Assembly: GCA_937951345.1 (NCBI GenBank)
Contig: CALFCF010000049.1
Location: forward strand, 1 to 45,015
DNA: 45,015 nucleotides
Origin: an uncultured Granulosicoccaceae bacterium
Lineage (GTDB): Bacteria > Pseudomonadota > Gammaproteobacteria > Granulosicoccales > Granulosicoccaceae
Direction: 5' to 3'
The notes under the pieces are model-generated. The model was not told the origin of the DNA. It saw nothing but the letters and a program-made list of their open reading frames with translations, and did no database searches. Every line of letters starts with the position of its first letter. Position 1 is the first letter of the stretch. The translations under genes and the position numbers were made by a program. Positions 17,311 through 26,044 of this stretch are shown piece after piece.

Positions 17311-18369
17311 GTGAAACACCGCAATCTCATAGCGTTTGCTCTTCCGTCTTTGCTTGCCATGCTGGTCCTGGTTGCTGCGCCGACAGTAACGGTCTTTGTG
17401 CAGTCATTTACCGGTTTAGCAGAACGATCTGTCACAAAAACCGAGATTTGCGGCCCTTTTGGATGCGCCGAACAGAGCGGTTTATCGCAGCAGGCCACAA
17501 CGAGCGACAAGCCCGCCCGACGGTTTGTCGGATTGGCTCACTATCGAGACCGGGCTCATTTGGCCTTTGGTGAGATACACCATCGTTGGCACACGTCCGA
17601 TAGTCTGGTGAATTTTCTACAGAAGACGCTTACGTTGCCTTTTTACGGGGCTCTACTATTCACATTGGTTTATACCCTGATCGTTACGCCACTGGCGATT
17701 CTGCTTGGGTTGTGGCTAGCCTGCTGTATTAAAAGACTTGCCCCGCAATACCGTGCACCGGTTGTCTTCATCACGTTGTTACCGATGGTTGTCACGCCAC
17801 TGATGGGTGCGCTGGCACTGTTCTGGATGCTGGATACGCACGCAATACTCGGGACTGCATTGCGTGAAATTTCAGGCAATAACGCATTTTCACTGCGCGC
17901 TTCAACACCGTTAACCTGGCTTGTATTGATATTCCACGGCATCTGGCAGTCGGCGCCCCTGGCTTTTGTCGTCTATTACGCAGGGCTGTACACGGTTCCA
18001 CGTTCTCTACAGGATTCGGCCCGTGTTGACGGTGCGTCTCAGTGGCAAATATTGCGCTACGTGACGCTACCGCATTTGCTGCCGATGACGATCTTTCTGG
18101 TGCTGATTCAGATAATGGATAACTTTCGGGTGCTTGACCCGATCATCGGTTTCGCAGCTGACGGATTTGCCCGTACTCTGTCTTTTAACGTGTATGCTGA
18201 TTTGCAAAGCGATGCGATTCGCATGGGTTCTGCGGCAACCACATCCTCGTTGATGATAGTTCTGTTAGCGTTATTGATAACGCCCATCCTGATCTGGGTG
18301 ATGCGGCACAACACGCAACATAGTTTGCAGCCCGGTCTGCGTGCGCATCAGAGACGTAGTTTTGCATAA
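17311..18369 (+). CDS. CUT1-type ABC transporter permease (MalF-like)
   Basis: A 352-residue inner-membrane permease starting at a GTG. The first helix (residues 6-30) is followed by a long periplasmic insert (about 32-105) with a Cys pair (ICGPFGC). The remaining helices form the binding-protein-dependent transport domain, with the EAA-loop sequence DSARVDGASQWQ, which docks to the ATPase. This is the MalF-like half of a carbohydrate importer. The partner permease overlaps it by 29 bases. No ATPase or periplasmic binding-protein gene is adjacent, so these must be encoded elsewhere or shared. Confidence 0.9.
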   Translation: MKHRNLIAFALPSLLAMLVLVAAPTVTVFVQSFTGLAERSVTKTEICGPFGCAEQSGLSQQATTSDKPARRFVGLAHYRDRAHLAFGEIHHRWHTSDSLVNFLQKTLTLPFYGALLFTLVYTLIVTPLAILLGLWLACCIKRLAPQYRAPVVFITLLPMVVTPLMGALALFWMLDTHAILGTALREISGNNAFSLRASTPLTWLVLIFHGIWQSAPLAFVVYYAGLYTVPRSLQDSARVDGASQWQILRYVTLPHLLPMTIFLVLIQIMDNFRVLDPIIGFAADGFARTLSFNVYADLQSDAIRMGSAATTSSLMIVLLALLITPILIWVMRHNTQHSLQPGLRAHQRRSFA

Positions 18370-19279
18370 AGCCACATCAGCAAAAATTGTGTCTTCCAAA
18401 CCTGTAGCAGGTGCGTCGCAGTCTGCTTACCATGGATGGCCCGGCTTTTTGTCGACGCTGGGCTTGCTGTTATGGCTGGTTGTGGCTTCTCTACCGTTTT
18501 TATGGATCGCCTGGGGATCTTTTAAAGTAGAGGCTGATTTTTTTTCTAAAACCGATTGGCGCGGAGCACTGACCGGCGCTCGCACACTGGCTGAGACGGG
18601 TGTTCGCTTCACCACGGATGCTTACAGTGGTTTATGGGTGCAGGAGAGTTTCTGGCGACATGCGGGATATACACTTGGTATTGTGTCGTTAACCGTATGT
18701 GTTTCGCTCACCTTGGGTTTGCTTGCAGCCTATGCGCTGTCGCGCTCAAACAGCCCGTATGTGGGCTGGATTTTACTGTTCGCGCTTTTGTGTCGCGCAC
18801 TTCCGCATGTGGTGCTGGTGACCGGTTATTTGCCGGCATTTTTCAGTTTGGGCCTGTGGGGTAGTTGGCCCGTCGCGGTTGTTGTGCTGGTCGCGATCAA
18901 TCAACCCTTTACGCTCTGGTTGCTGTACGCATTTTTTCGACGTGTTCCACGCAGTATCGACGATAGTGCCATGCTGGATGGTTGTTCGCAGCTACAGGCT
19001 TTCCGGCGGGTTGTTCTACCACTGATGTGGCCGGCAATTGCTACCACTGCTTTATGCTCATTCCTGCTTGCTTACAACGACTTTGCCGTAACCGGTTTAT
19101 TGCTGAACCGCCACGAAACGACGATTGTACCGGCAACGATACAGTTTCTCGGCACAGCTTTTGATTCTGGTAAAATTATGTACGCGGTCGCTGCGGTAGT
19201 CTCAGTTACCGCACCACTTTTTCTGGTGGTTTGGTACTTTCAACGGCGGTTAGTGCGCCATATTTCGCCGGTTGCATAG
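18341..19279 (+). CDS. CUT1-type ABC transporter permease (MalG-like)
   Basis: A 312-residue inner-membrane permease, with a GTG start inside the end of the preceding gene, implying coupled translation. It has six likely helices and an EAA loop, DDSAMLDGCSQLQAF, as in MalG-type subunits of carbohydrate ABC importers. Together with the MalF-like protein it forms the membrane channel. The sugar is unknown; oligosaccharides released by the GH16 enzymes are a possible but unproven cargo. Confidence 0.9.
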   Translation: MRIRDVVLHKATSAKIVSSKPVAGASQSAYHGWPGFLSTLGLLLWLVVASLPFLWIAWGSFKVEADFFSKTDWRGALTGARTLAETGVRFTTDAYSGLWVQESFWRHAGYTLGIVSLTVCVSLTLGLLAAYALSRSNSPYVGWILLFALLCRALPHVVLVTGYLPAFFSLGLWGSWPVAVVVLVAINQPFTLWLLYAFFRRVPRSIDDSAMLDGCSQLQAFRRVVLPLMWPAIATTALCSFLLAYNDFAVTGLLLNRHETTIVPATIQFLGTAFDSGKIMYAVAAVVSVTAPLFLVVWYFQRRLVRHISPVA

Positions 19280-19397
19280 GTTTCTCTGTTGTCACAACCC
19301 GGCGCTGGCAGAAGTAGATTGAATTTGCCTTCGGGCAGTCATTTTTCGTGATCAAACGTTTAAATAACGGTGATCTAACAGCAAACAGGCAGGCGAT

Positions 19398-20033
19398 ATG
19401 GGTAAAAAGACGCGCAAGGCACGAAAACAGGCACGACAGCAGGGTAATGCAGTAATGCATGACAACCAGCCTGCGCAGCTTGATTCAGATGCCGATTCCG
19501 CAACAGTTAAGGAAGCGGTAACTACAGATACCGCGCAGCGTGTTTCTGTGCCAGATAACGTTGCCGATAGCAGCAACAAGTCCAGGGGTGGCGCGTCAGG
19601 CGTCGGTGCGACAATGAATGCACTTTTGGCCAGTCGCCGCAAAGTGATCATGGTTGTCGGCGGACTGGTGCTTGCGATTGGAGGGATGGCGACGTTGCAT
19701 GCCGTTGATAAGCAACGTCGTGAACTTCACGACCTGACAGTAATAGGTAATGGCTCACCGGCGATTGTTCAAATTCATGATCCGGGTTGTTCGGTATGTC
19801 GAAGGCTCAAATCCGTAACGGAGACTGCGATGCAGGATTTACCGGATGTGAACTTCAGACTGGCTGATCTGACAACCACCGAAGGTCGCAAGTTCGGTGA
19901 CAAGTTCAATCTGCCTAAAACAACGTTATTGATGTTTGATGGCAAAGGTCAGCATAAACACACGTTGCGCGGGTTGGTTACGCAGCAGGAAATAACGGAT
20001 GCTGCTACTCGTTTTTTTGATGCACCATCCTAG
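19398..20033 (+). CDS. Membrane-anchored thioredoxin-like protein
   Basis: A 211-residue protein. The first 80 residues are basic then acidic/Ser-Thr-rich and probably disordered. One transmembrane helix (about 83-101) places the C-terminal domain in the periplasm. That domain is thioredoxin-like: beta strand AIVQIHD, then GCSVCRRL with a CxxC pair (Cys131, Cys134), then a strand and KTTLLMFDGKG. Where thioredoxins have the cis-proline (xPTLLLF) this protein has Thr, and the usual Trp before the first Cys is Gly. Redox activity is likely, but partner selection may differ. It follows the permease genes on the same strand after 118 bases. Confidence 0.75.
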   Translation: MGKKTRKARKQARQQGNAVMHDNQPAQLDSDADSATVKEAVTTDTAQRVSVPDNVADSSNKSRGGASGVGATMNALLASRRKVIMVVGGLVLAIGGMATLHAVDKQRRELHDLTVIGNGSPAIVQIHDPGCSVCRRLKSVTETAMQDLPDVNFRLADLTTTEGRKFGDKFNLPKTTLLMFDGKGQHKHTLRGLVTQQEITDAATRFFDAPS

Positions 20034-20083
20034 TCGTTTGTAGCCATAGTTGACACGATAGTGTTAAGAACAGTTGGAATGGG

Positions 20084-21142
20084 TCAGGGAATCGTGCGCG
20101 GTTCCTGTTCCAGAGTAATATCAAATTGCTCTTGCACTGACGATTTTATATCCGCTGCCAGCTTGATCAGCTTCTCTGCATGCTCGCTGTTGTGGTTAAC
20201 CAGCACCAGAGCCTGTTTATCGTAGACACCCACATCACCGCTAATTTCTTTAAAGCCACGCCAGCCGGCCTGATCAATCAACCAGCCGGCAGCAATTTTG
20301 TATTGCCCGTTGCCACCTGGATAACAAGGCGCATCAGGCCAGCTCGCTCTGAATTTTCTCGCCTGCTCACCTGTCAGTTCCGGATTCTTGAAAAAGCTTC
20401 CAGCGTTGCCCAGTGCCGCTGGGTCCGGTAATTTCGACTGTCTGACAGCGATAACAAGGGCACGTATTTCGGCCGCATTACCTGCAGGCAGTGCGTTTTG
20501 ATCGGCGAAGCGTAGTAACGCTTCATAGGACAGCTCCGGTGAGAATATATCTGATAAACCAAAAGTTACTGCAGTTATCAGGTATCGGGGCGTATGAATG
20601 CCGCGTCGTATTGCGGAGCCACGTATTGATGATGATTGTTTGAAAATACTATTTCTGTAGGAAAAGCCGCAATCGTCCACTGTCATTTCGCATATTTCCT
20701 GCGTGTCGAGATCAACACAGGTGACAGACAGAATGGTGTTAGCGATCTCTACTCCGTAAGCGCCGATATTCTGTACGGGGGCAGCGCCCACAGTGCCCGG
20801 TATAAGTGACAGGTTTTCAAGTCCGTATGCACCTGCATTGACCATCATTCCAACAAACGTATCCCAGTTTAATCCGGCGTCGACCGTGACAATTTGTCGA
20901 TTGCCATCGCTGTGGTGATCAACACATTTATTGGTCATACGCACAGTCAGACCGGGAATGTTGTCTGCGACGACCAGATTGCTGCCGTCTCCGATCACTG
21001 TCAGCTGGCAGTTTTTTTTGCGGCAGAATTCCAGTGCGGCCAGTGTGTCGTCACTGTTCTTGAGCTCAACAAAGTATTCAGCGCTCTGGATGAAGCCGAA
21101 GGTGTTGTAGGGTTGCAGGGATTGGTCGCGAAGAATATTCAT
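20084..21142 (-). CDS. murB: UDP-N-acetylenolpyruvoylglucosamine reductase
   Basis: MurB catalyses the NADPH-dependent reduction of UDP-GlcNAc-enolpyruvate to UDP-MurNAc in cytoplasmic peptidoglycan synthesis. At 352 residues it is the long, E. coli-like type. The FAD-binding part shows NTFGF, GDGSNLVV (51-58) and IPGTVGAAPVQNIGAYG. The substrate domain has YRNSIFK (Arg163) and GNAGSFFKNP with the proton-donating Ser249. The catalytic Glu lies in the final LEQEPR. It overlaps the upstream MATE gene by four bases (21139-21142), so the two are co-transcribed and probably translationally coupled. Confidence 0.96.
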   Translation of the reverse strand: MNILRDQSLQPYNTFGFIQSAEYFVELKNSDDTLAALEFCRKKNCQLTVIGDGSNLVVADNIPGLTVRMTNKCVDHHSDGNRQIVTVDAGLNWDTFVGMMVNAGAYGLENLSLIPGTVGAAPVQNIGAYGVEIANTILSVTCVDLDTQEICEMTVDDCGFSYRNSIFKQSSSIRGSAIRRGIHTPRYLITAVTFGLSDIFSPELSYEALLRFADQNALPAGNAAEIRALVIAVRQSKLPDPAALGNAGSFFKNPELTGEQARKFRASWPDAPCYPGGNGQYKIAAGWLIDQAGWRGFKEISGDVGVYDKQALVLVNHNSEHAEKLIKLAADIKSSVQEQFDITLEQEPRTIP

Positions 21143-22626
21143 TTCAGATCAGAGGTAGCCGCGGCGCGCATGGCAGTCAATATGCGCGGGTAGTAGCGCC
21201 ACAACGTCAGCGCGCGAGCCAGCATCAATACATAGTAGCTCATCCATAAACCCGTGTTACCCCACCAGTGTATCAATAGCAAGTTTGCCAGCAGAAACAC
21301 GGCAACTGACTGCAGCATGGCATTGCGCATGTCGCGGGTATGCGTCACTCCGATATAAAGTCCGTCAAGTAAAAAGCCCCAGATGGCGACAAGCGGCGAT
21401 AAAATAATCCACCACAACCATTGCCCGGCATGCGCGCGCACATCTAACTGGTTCGTCATCAGATTGATGATCCAGGAGCCTGCAAGCCAGTAGAAAATAC
21501 TGAACAAGACAGCGAATATAACGCCCCAAATTGTGCAAACCATAAGCGCATGATGAAACGCTGTAAGCGTGTTTTCATATCCGGTAACTTGATCGCCTGC
21601 GCGCGAGCGGGAAGATCGTATTTGTTTTGCCTTACCGTAGGCAAATCCACATAGGGTCTCTGCCGCGTGGGCGAAACCGTCCAATGCATGAGCGCTGAAG
21701 TGCAACATGTGGATCAGTATGGCGTTGGCAGCCAGAGTCAGTTTATCAATGCGCAAGCTGGATTCGGTCAACCAGTAGAATGCGATGGTTAGTCCCAGCG
21801 TGCGGATCAACAGGTTGATATTAATCGCCAGCAGGTGACGCAGTGGGGCAGGCTCCAGCAGCGTTGCGAATTTAACGCGAATCGGCCAGATACGCGTGGA
21901 CTTGTTCAGGACAATCAACGCGTAAAGCAGGCTGGCGTATTCGGCTATGACTGTAGCCAGTGCAACCCCCTTGATGCCGGCATCAAATACAGCGAACAGT
22001 AATAGGGTCAGAACTACGTTGCCGACGTTTAACAGCAACTGAACGTACAGGACCTGGCGCATCTGCTGCAAACCGATCAAGGCTCCGATGACGGCATAGT
22101 GCAATAGAGTGGCCGGTGCGGAGAAGATACGAATGAAAAAGTAGTCGAGGGTCAACGCCTGCAATGTGCTGTCTGCACTGAAAGCGCGCATCGCAAGAAT
22201 GGCGATTGGTTTTTGCGCTATCAGTATCAGTAGACCCAGCACGAGGGCTGTCAGCAGTGCCCGGTACAATGTCAGAGCAAGTTCATGCTGATAAGAGGAT
22301 TCCGGGGTGGCTCGTCTGCTACTACTGTCCAGTGGTTTGTCACTGGCACTGCCAGAGGCTGCTCCCATGACCTGGGCTACCAGACCCCCTGTGCCCATTC
22401 TTAAAAACCCGAAGATCCAGAAGATGCTGCTGAAGATTATTGCACCCAGCGCAACGGCACCCATATAGTCCGGATCTGCCATCCGTCCCATAACTGCGGT
22501 GTCCACGATACCAACCAGTGGTACAGAAATATTTGCGAAAATAATAGGTACAGCCAGCTGTAGCGCACGGCTTCTTACCGGGCTTTTCCATGCCAGTACC
22601 CATGATGCAGGCGATGCAGTGATCAT
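21139..22626 (-). CDS. MATE family efflux transporter, DinF type
   Basis: A 495-residue inner-membrane protein with about twelve helices in two MatE halves. The start region LAVPIIFANISVPLVGIVDTAVMGR is characteristic of the DinF branch, which exports cationic or toxic organic compounds using H+ or Na+. A hydrophilic loop between helices 2 and 4 (near residues 90-110, Ser/Asp-rich) is longer than usual. The stop codon overlaps the murB start. A hairpin at 22754-22784 lies upstream in the divergent promoter region. Substrate unknown. Confidence 0.9.
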   Translation of the reverse strand: MITASPASWVLAWKSPVRSRALQLAVPIIFANISVPLVGIVDTAVMGRMADPDYMGAVALGAIIFSSIFWIFGFLRMGTGGLVAQVMGAASGSASDKPLDSSSRRATPESSYQHELALTLYRALLTALVLGLLILIAQKPIAILAMRAFSADSTLQALTLDYFFIRIFSAPATLLHYAVIGALIGLQQMRQVLYVQLLLNVGNVVLTLLLFAVFDAGIKGVALATVIAEYASLLYALIVLNKSTRIWPIRVKFATLLEPAPLRHLLAININLLIRTLGLTIAFYWLTESSLRIDKLTLAANAILIHMLHFSAHALDGFAHAAETLCGFAYGKAKQIRSSRSRAGDQVTGYENTLTAFHHALMVCTIWGVIFAVLFSIFYWLAGSWIINLMTNQLDVRAHAGQWLWWIILSPLVAIWGFLLDGLYIGVTHTRDMRNAMLQSVAVFLLANLLLIHWWGNTGLWMSYYVLMLARALTLWRYYPRILTAMRAAATSDLK

Positions 22627-22753
22627 GCGGGCATGGTGCTCTGTGTCAGCGGGTTGGCTGGTATTCGTGGGGTTGGCATGATTGAATAACGGGTATCCGG
22701 TCTCGAATGGCTTGTCGCTGCCGGAGATTCTGTGTAGTGTGCGCTGGCGATCA

Positions 22754-22784
22754 GGTGCTGGTGATTCTATCGAATCTTAGCACC
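22754..22784. promoter_or_regulatory. Interrupted palindrome in the MATE / M42 divergent region
   Basis: GGTGCT (22754-22759) pairs with AGCACC (22779-22784) and inside it GATTC pairs with GAATC around a TATC loop, with small unpaired stretches between. It may be an operator or a structured leader of the MATE-murB transcript. Confidence 0.35.
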
Positions 22785-22862
22785 CCTCTGTGACCATAGT
22801 TCTTGCATGAATCGTAGTTGAGCCGTTGATTTTCTAACACCCTGAATTGGAGATAAATACAC

Positions 22863-24098
22863 ATGAGTGAAAACAAACCCTGGCACGAGCCCATGCCGGA
22901 TGCACTGTTCTCAGTCATGCGGGATATTCTGGCCAGCCCCAGTCCGGTTGGTCTGGAATCGGCGATGACTCTGGGTGTTATAAAACCCTACATAGACAGT
23001 TTTGCGCCGTCGCATTGGGCGATGCATCAGTACACGGGTAACGCTTCGGTCGTGTGGGACACTCATCCCGGGCAGGATGACATGTTCTCGGTCATGGTCA
23101 TCGGACATGCAGACAAAATTCGCATGCAGGTACGCAAGATTGGCGAAGACGGAAAAGTCTGGATAAACAGTGACTCCTTTTTACCCTGCACATTGATCGG
23201 TCATGAGGTCACGCTGTTCTCGGAAGACCCCGACAACCCGGGTAGCTACCGACGCATAGAAGGCGGTACCGTTGAAGCGCTCGGCGCTATCCACTTCTCG
23301 GAAGCCGGGCATCGCAGTGGTGATAAAGGAATCCGGCCCACTCAGCTTTACCTTGAATTGCAAATACACGGTGACAACAAACGCGAACAACTCGAGAATC
23401 TGGGCATAAAGGCGGGTGATACGTTGCTACTTAACCGGCCGATCAAGCGTGGCTTTAGCCCCGATACATTCTACGGGGCTTACCTTGACAACGGGTTAGG
23501 GTGCTTCGTTACTGCTGAAGTCGCGCGACTCATTGCCGAAGCAGGTGGAACCAGTAAGGTACGCTGTCAATTTGCGATGGCGTCCCATGAAGAAATTGGT
23601 CGGTTTGGCAGCCGGGTATTGGCAGGTGTGCATCAGCCTGACGCAATAATAGCGGTTGATGTTAGCCACGATTATATTGCTGCGCCGAATATCGCTGACC
23701 GTAACATGACATCTCAAACGATGGGAAAAGGCTTTACGCTGGCCGTTGGCGCAATAGTTAGTGAGCAGTTGAACAAGCGTATTAAACAAGCTGCAATCGA
23801 CAATGACATTCCTTACCAGGTAACAGTGGTGGGTCGTGATACCGGCACCGATGGTATGGCTGGTGTACTGGCAAGTGTGGATTCTGCGGCAACGTCTATC
23901 GGTTTTCCTATCCGCAATATGCACACGATCTCGGAGTCCGGTCACACTGGTGACCTGGTGGCATCGATTCATGCCATAGCGGAAACGATTTTAGCCATGG
24001 ACAAGGAAGATGATTTGTCAGTGGCGTTCAAAGATGAACATCCGCGACTTGATGAAGCGGCGGAGCTACAGCATCCGGGGTTTGATCCCCAAACCTGA
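22863..24098 (+). CDS. M42 family metallo-aminopeptidase
   Basis: A 411-residue cytoplasmic peptidase of the M42 (glutamyl aminopeptidase / FrvX-like) family, which forms large tetrahedral assemblies and trims peptides. The two-metal site is complete: His82 and Asp84 in IGHADKI, Asp209 in AYLDNGLG, catalytic Glu243-Glu244 in SHEEIG, Asp266 in VDVSHD and His361 in SESGHTGDL. Length is slightly above the usual 340-370 because of N-terminal and C-terminal extensions. The methyltransferase gene starts 14 bases after the stop. Confidence 0.93.
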   Translation: MSENKPWHEPMPDALFSVMRDILASPSPVGLESAMTLGVIKPYIDSFAPSHWAMHQYTGNASVVWDTHPGQDDMFSVMVIGHADKIRMQVRKIGEDGKVWINSDSFLPCTLIGHEVTLFSEDPDNPGSYRRIEGGTVEALGAIHFSEAGHRSGDKGIRPTQLYLELQIHGDNKREQLENLGIKAGDTLLLNRPIKRGFSPDTFYGAYLDNGLGCFVTAEVARLIAEAGGTSKVRCQFAMASHEEIGRFGSRVLAGVHQPDAIIAVDVSHDYIAAPNIADRNMTSQTMGKGFTLAVGAIVSEQLNKRIKQAAIDNDIPYQVTVVGRDTGTDGMAGVLASVDSAATSIGFPIRNMHTISESGHTGDLVASIHAIAETILAMDKEDDLSVAFKDEHPRLDEAAELQHPGFDPQT

Positions 24099-24111
24099 TT
24101 TAGCGGGGAGT

Positions 24112-24756
24112 ATGTCAAGTCGAGACAAACAGTTTCTCGAGGCAGCCTATGCCCTTGAAGGAAACTCTGACAAAGACAGTATGTCAGTGTTTTATCAGCG
24201 ATGGGCAGAGGAATATGACAAGCGTATGCTTGACGGTCTGGGCTATCTTTCCCCCGCGAAACTGGCCCGGTTGCTCAAAACGCATGAACCGCCATGTGAT
24301 TCGCAAGCAATTATTGATCTCGGTTGTGGGACCGGGTTGACTGCAAAGGCTTTGCAACAAGCAGGCTACGGGAGCATTGATGGCGCTGACTTGTCAGACG
24401 CTATGCTTGAACAAGCGATCAAAAGCGGTGTGTACCGGCAGCTTTTCTCTGTTGATCTAACGCAAAAACTACCGTGGTTGTCGGCGAGCTATGACATCGC
24501 TGTATGCAGTGGTACGTTCACACACGGGCATGTTGATGCCAGGCCACTGACGGAAATTTTCCGTATACTAAAACCCTCCGGCGTATTCGCATTTACCGTA
24601 CATCAGGATCTTTGGCAGAGTGCCGGATTCGAACGAACGCTCTCGTCGCTGCACGATCAAGGTGCTGTCACCCTGGAAATCAAACAATCCGACGCCTATT
24701 TTGAATCCGGGCCGCAGGATGGCTGGTTCTGTGTGTATCGTAAAATGGATTTATAG
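24112..24756 (+). CDS. Class I SAM-dependent methyltransferase
   Basis: A 214-residue methyltransferase. The ATG at 24112 is preceded by GGGGAG at 24105-24110, clearly better than an upstream in-frame start inside the peptidase gene. Motif I (IIDLGCGTG, residues 67-75) binds S-adenosylmethionine; GADLS follows as the acidic loop, and the post-I strands YDIAVCSGTFTH and RILKPSGVFAFTV match the fold. The acceptor is unknown. The close spacing to the M42 gene suggests co-transcription. Confidence 0.9.
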   Translation: MSSRDKQFLEAAYALEGNSDKDSMSVFYQRWAEEYDKRMLDGLGYLSPAKLARLLKTHEPPCDSQAIIDLGCGTGLTAKALQQAGYGSIDGADLSDAMLEQAIKSGVYRQLFSVDLTQKLPWLSASYDIAVCSGTFTHGHVDARPLTEIFRILKPSGVFAFTVHQDLWQSAGFERTLSSLHDQGAVTLEIKQSDAYFESGPQDGWFCVYRKMDL

Positions 24757-25079
24757 TCCTGCGATAGATAGGTTGCGCCGGTATTTGTGTCGTTTAGTTC
24801 ATGCACAACACACGGTTTGTTTGGTCGATCATCTTTTCAGTGTGTCGAGCGGTTGTCTTTATATCGTTTGTTGCTTGGCATTGCACCAAAGGCATTGCAC
24901 CAAAGGCATTGCACTAAAGGTATTGCACCTACAGACCGGAGTAGGGGATTTAACGGTGTTTCCCGGGTATTTCAATTGCAACTCCGCGTTCAGGGTATCT
25001 TTCTTGCACAGCTTGGTATGTGCGAACTCTAACTCTCCATCTAAAGCACTGCATATTACCCGTTTTTCCACGAACTCTC
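24757..25079. other. Intergenic region with tandem 14-bp repeats
   Basis: A stretch of 323 bases without a supported gene between the methyltransferase and the TPR-like gene. The repeat array at 24877-24932 is its only clear structure. Short open frames across it have no ribosome-binding sites and are repeat-biased. Confidence 0.6.
24877..24932 (+). repeat. Four tandem 14-bp repeats
   Basis: The unit GGCATTGCACCAAA occurs at 24877-24890 and 24891-24904 exactly, at 24905-24918 with one change (CACTAAA), and at 24919-24932 in degraded form (GGTATTGCACCTAC). The order of decay from left to right suggests slipped-strand growth at the left end. Confidence 0.9.
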
Positions 25080-25904
25080 GTGGTTGCTGTAAAGTCCTGT
25101 GTATTAAAATTGATAGCAGTCTTTTTTCTGTTGCTTTGCAGTGGTGTGCTTTATGCGAATGCATTTCACGAGATGATGGAAATGCGCTACGGCGCTAATC
25201 TCTTTCACGCAAAGCGTTTTGCAGATGCCGAGGCGGTGTTTGAACGGTTGTATGAGCAGATTTCTGAGAAAGAAATTGATGATCTGCACCGGCTTTCAAC
25301 ATTAGTCAACTTCCTTGCGCAAACTAAATCATTCCAGGGTAAGAACTCCGAGGCGATTGTGTTGCAACATCGACGCCTTGAGATTTCTCAGCGTATTTAT
25401 GGCAAATCTTCACCGGAATTAGGGCCGGTATTGTCAGGTTTGGCTGAAGTATATTTTCGTCTGGGTAATCGCGAACTTGCGATTGCGAATGCTACTGCGG
25501 CTCTTGCCGGTTTGCAAAGACTCGGGTCCGAGCACGAAAATCATGTTGAGCTAGTCAGTGAAAACCTGACGCGCTATAAGGACGGACATTTTGATCAGGA
25601 CAATCTACCTGAGGATTTGAGTGAATTTTACAGCCAGTGTGAATCCATACTTGCAGGTGATAACGAATTCGCAGTCGACAGCAAGATGGGGCAGTTTGTT
25701 GAACTTGATGTGGACTTCAACCCTGACGGAATGTGGGGTGCTCTATTTTCTATTGCCGCCAAAGGGCGCGACGGTGAGGCGCGTAGCGGCAATAACCATC
25801 GACGTATATTTCTACCATCGGCTGATGAATCCATGCACAGTGAAGTTTGCGTTGTTGATCAGCGCTCCGGTGTAGTGACTAGCGCAGACAATTCTCTCGA
25901 GTAA
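25080..25904 (+). CDS. Secreted TPR-like protein
   Basis: About 274 residues from the GTG at 25080; another start at 25020 would add 20 residues before the signal peptide. The hydrophobic stretch LIAVFFLLLCSGVLYANA is a normal signal peptide, so the product is periplasmic. Residues following it contain helix pairs with tetratricopeptide spacing (NLFHAKRFADAEAVFERLYEQ; later LAEVYFRLGNRELAIANATAAL). The C-terminal third is different, acidic, with a DVDFNPDG segment. TPR modules bind other proteins; no partner is evident. No clear ribosome-binding site supports either start. Confidence 0.7.
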   Translation: MVAVKSCVLKLIAVFFLLLCSGVLYANAFHEMMEMRYGANLFHAKRFADAEAVFERLYEQISEKEIDDLHRLSTLVNFLAQTKSFQGKNSEAIVLQHRRLEISQRIYGKSSPELGPVLSGLAEVYFRLGNRELAIANATAALAGLQRLGSEHENHVELVSENLTRYKDGHFDQDNLPEDLSEFYSQCESILAGDNEFAVDSKMGQFVELDVDFNPDGMWGALFSIAAKGRDGEARSGNNHRRIFLPSADESMHSEVCVVDQRSGVVTSADNSLE

Positions 25905-26044
25905 TCTCTGCGGTTCTTCGCGTTGCGGTCGTTTGGCTGTAAACTATTCTGCTGGTAACCGCAGTTAACCCCCTGGCTGTAGTCCATGTTCTCAACTCGA
26001 GGATAATCTCGGGTGAAAATTCGCGCATAGATTCGAGTACAGCC

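Noticed and set aside
24010-24111. An N-terminal extension of the methyltransferase overlapping the M42 gene.
   Set aside because: The ATG at 24112 with GGGGAG before it explains the gene and avoids the overlap.
25909-25970. CTGCGGTT/AACCGCAG inverted repeat between the TPR-like and RraA-like genes.
   Set aside because: The arms are more than 40 bases apart, so a stable hairpin or operator is unlikely.
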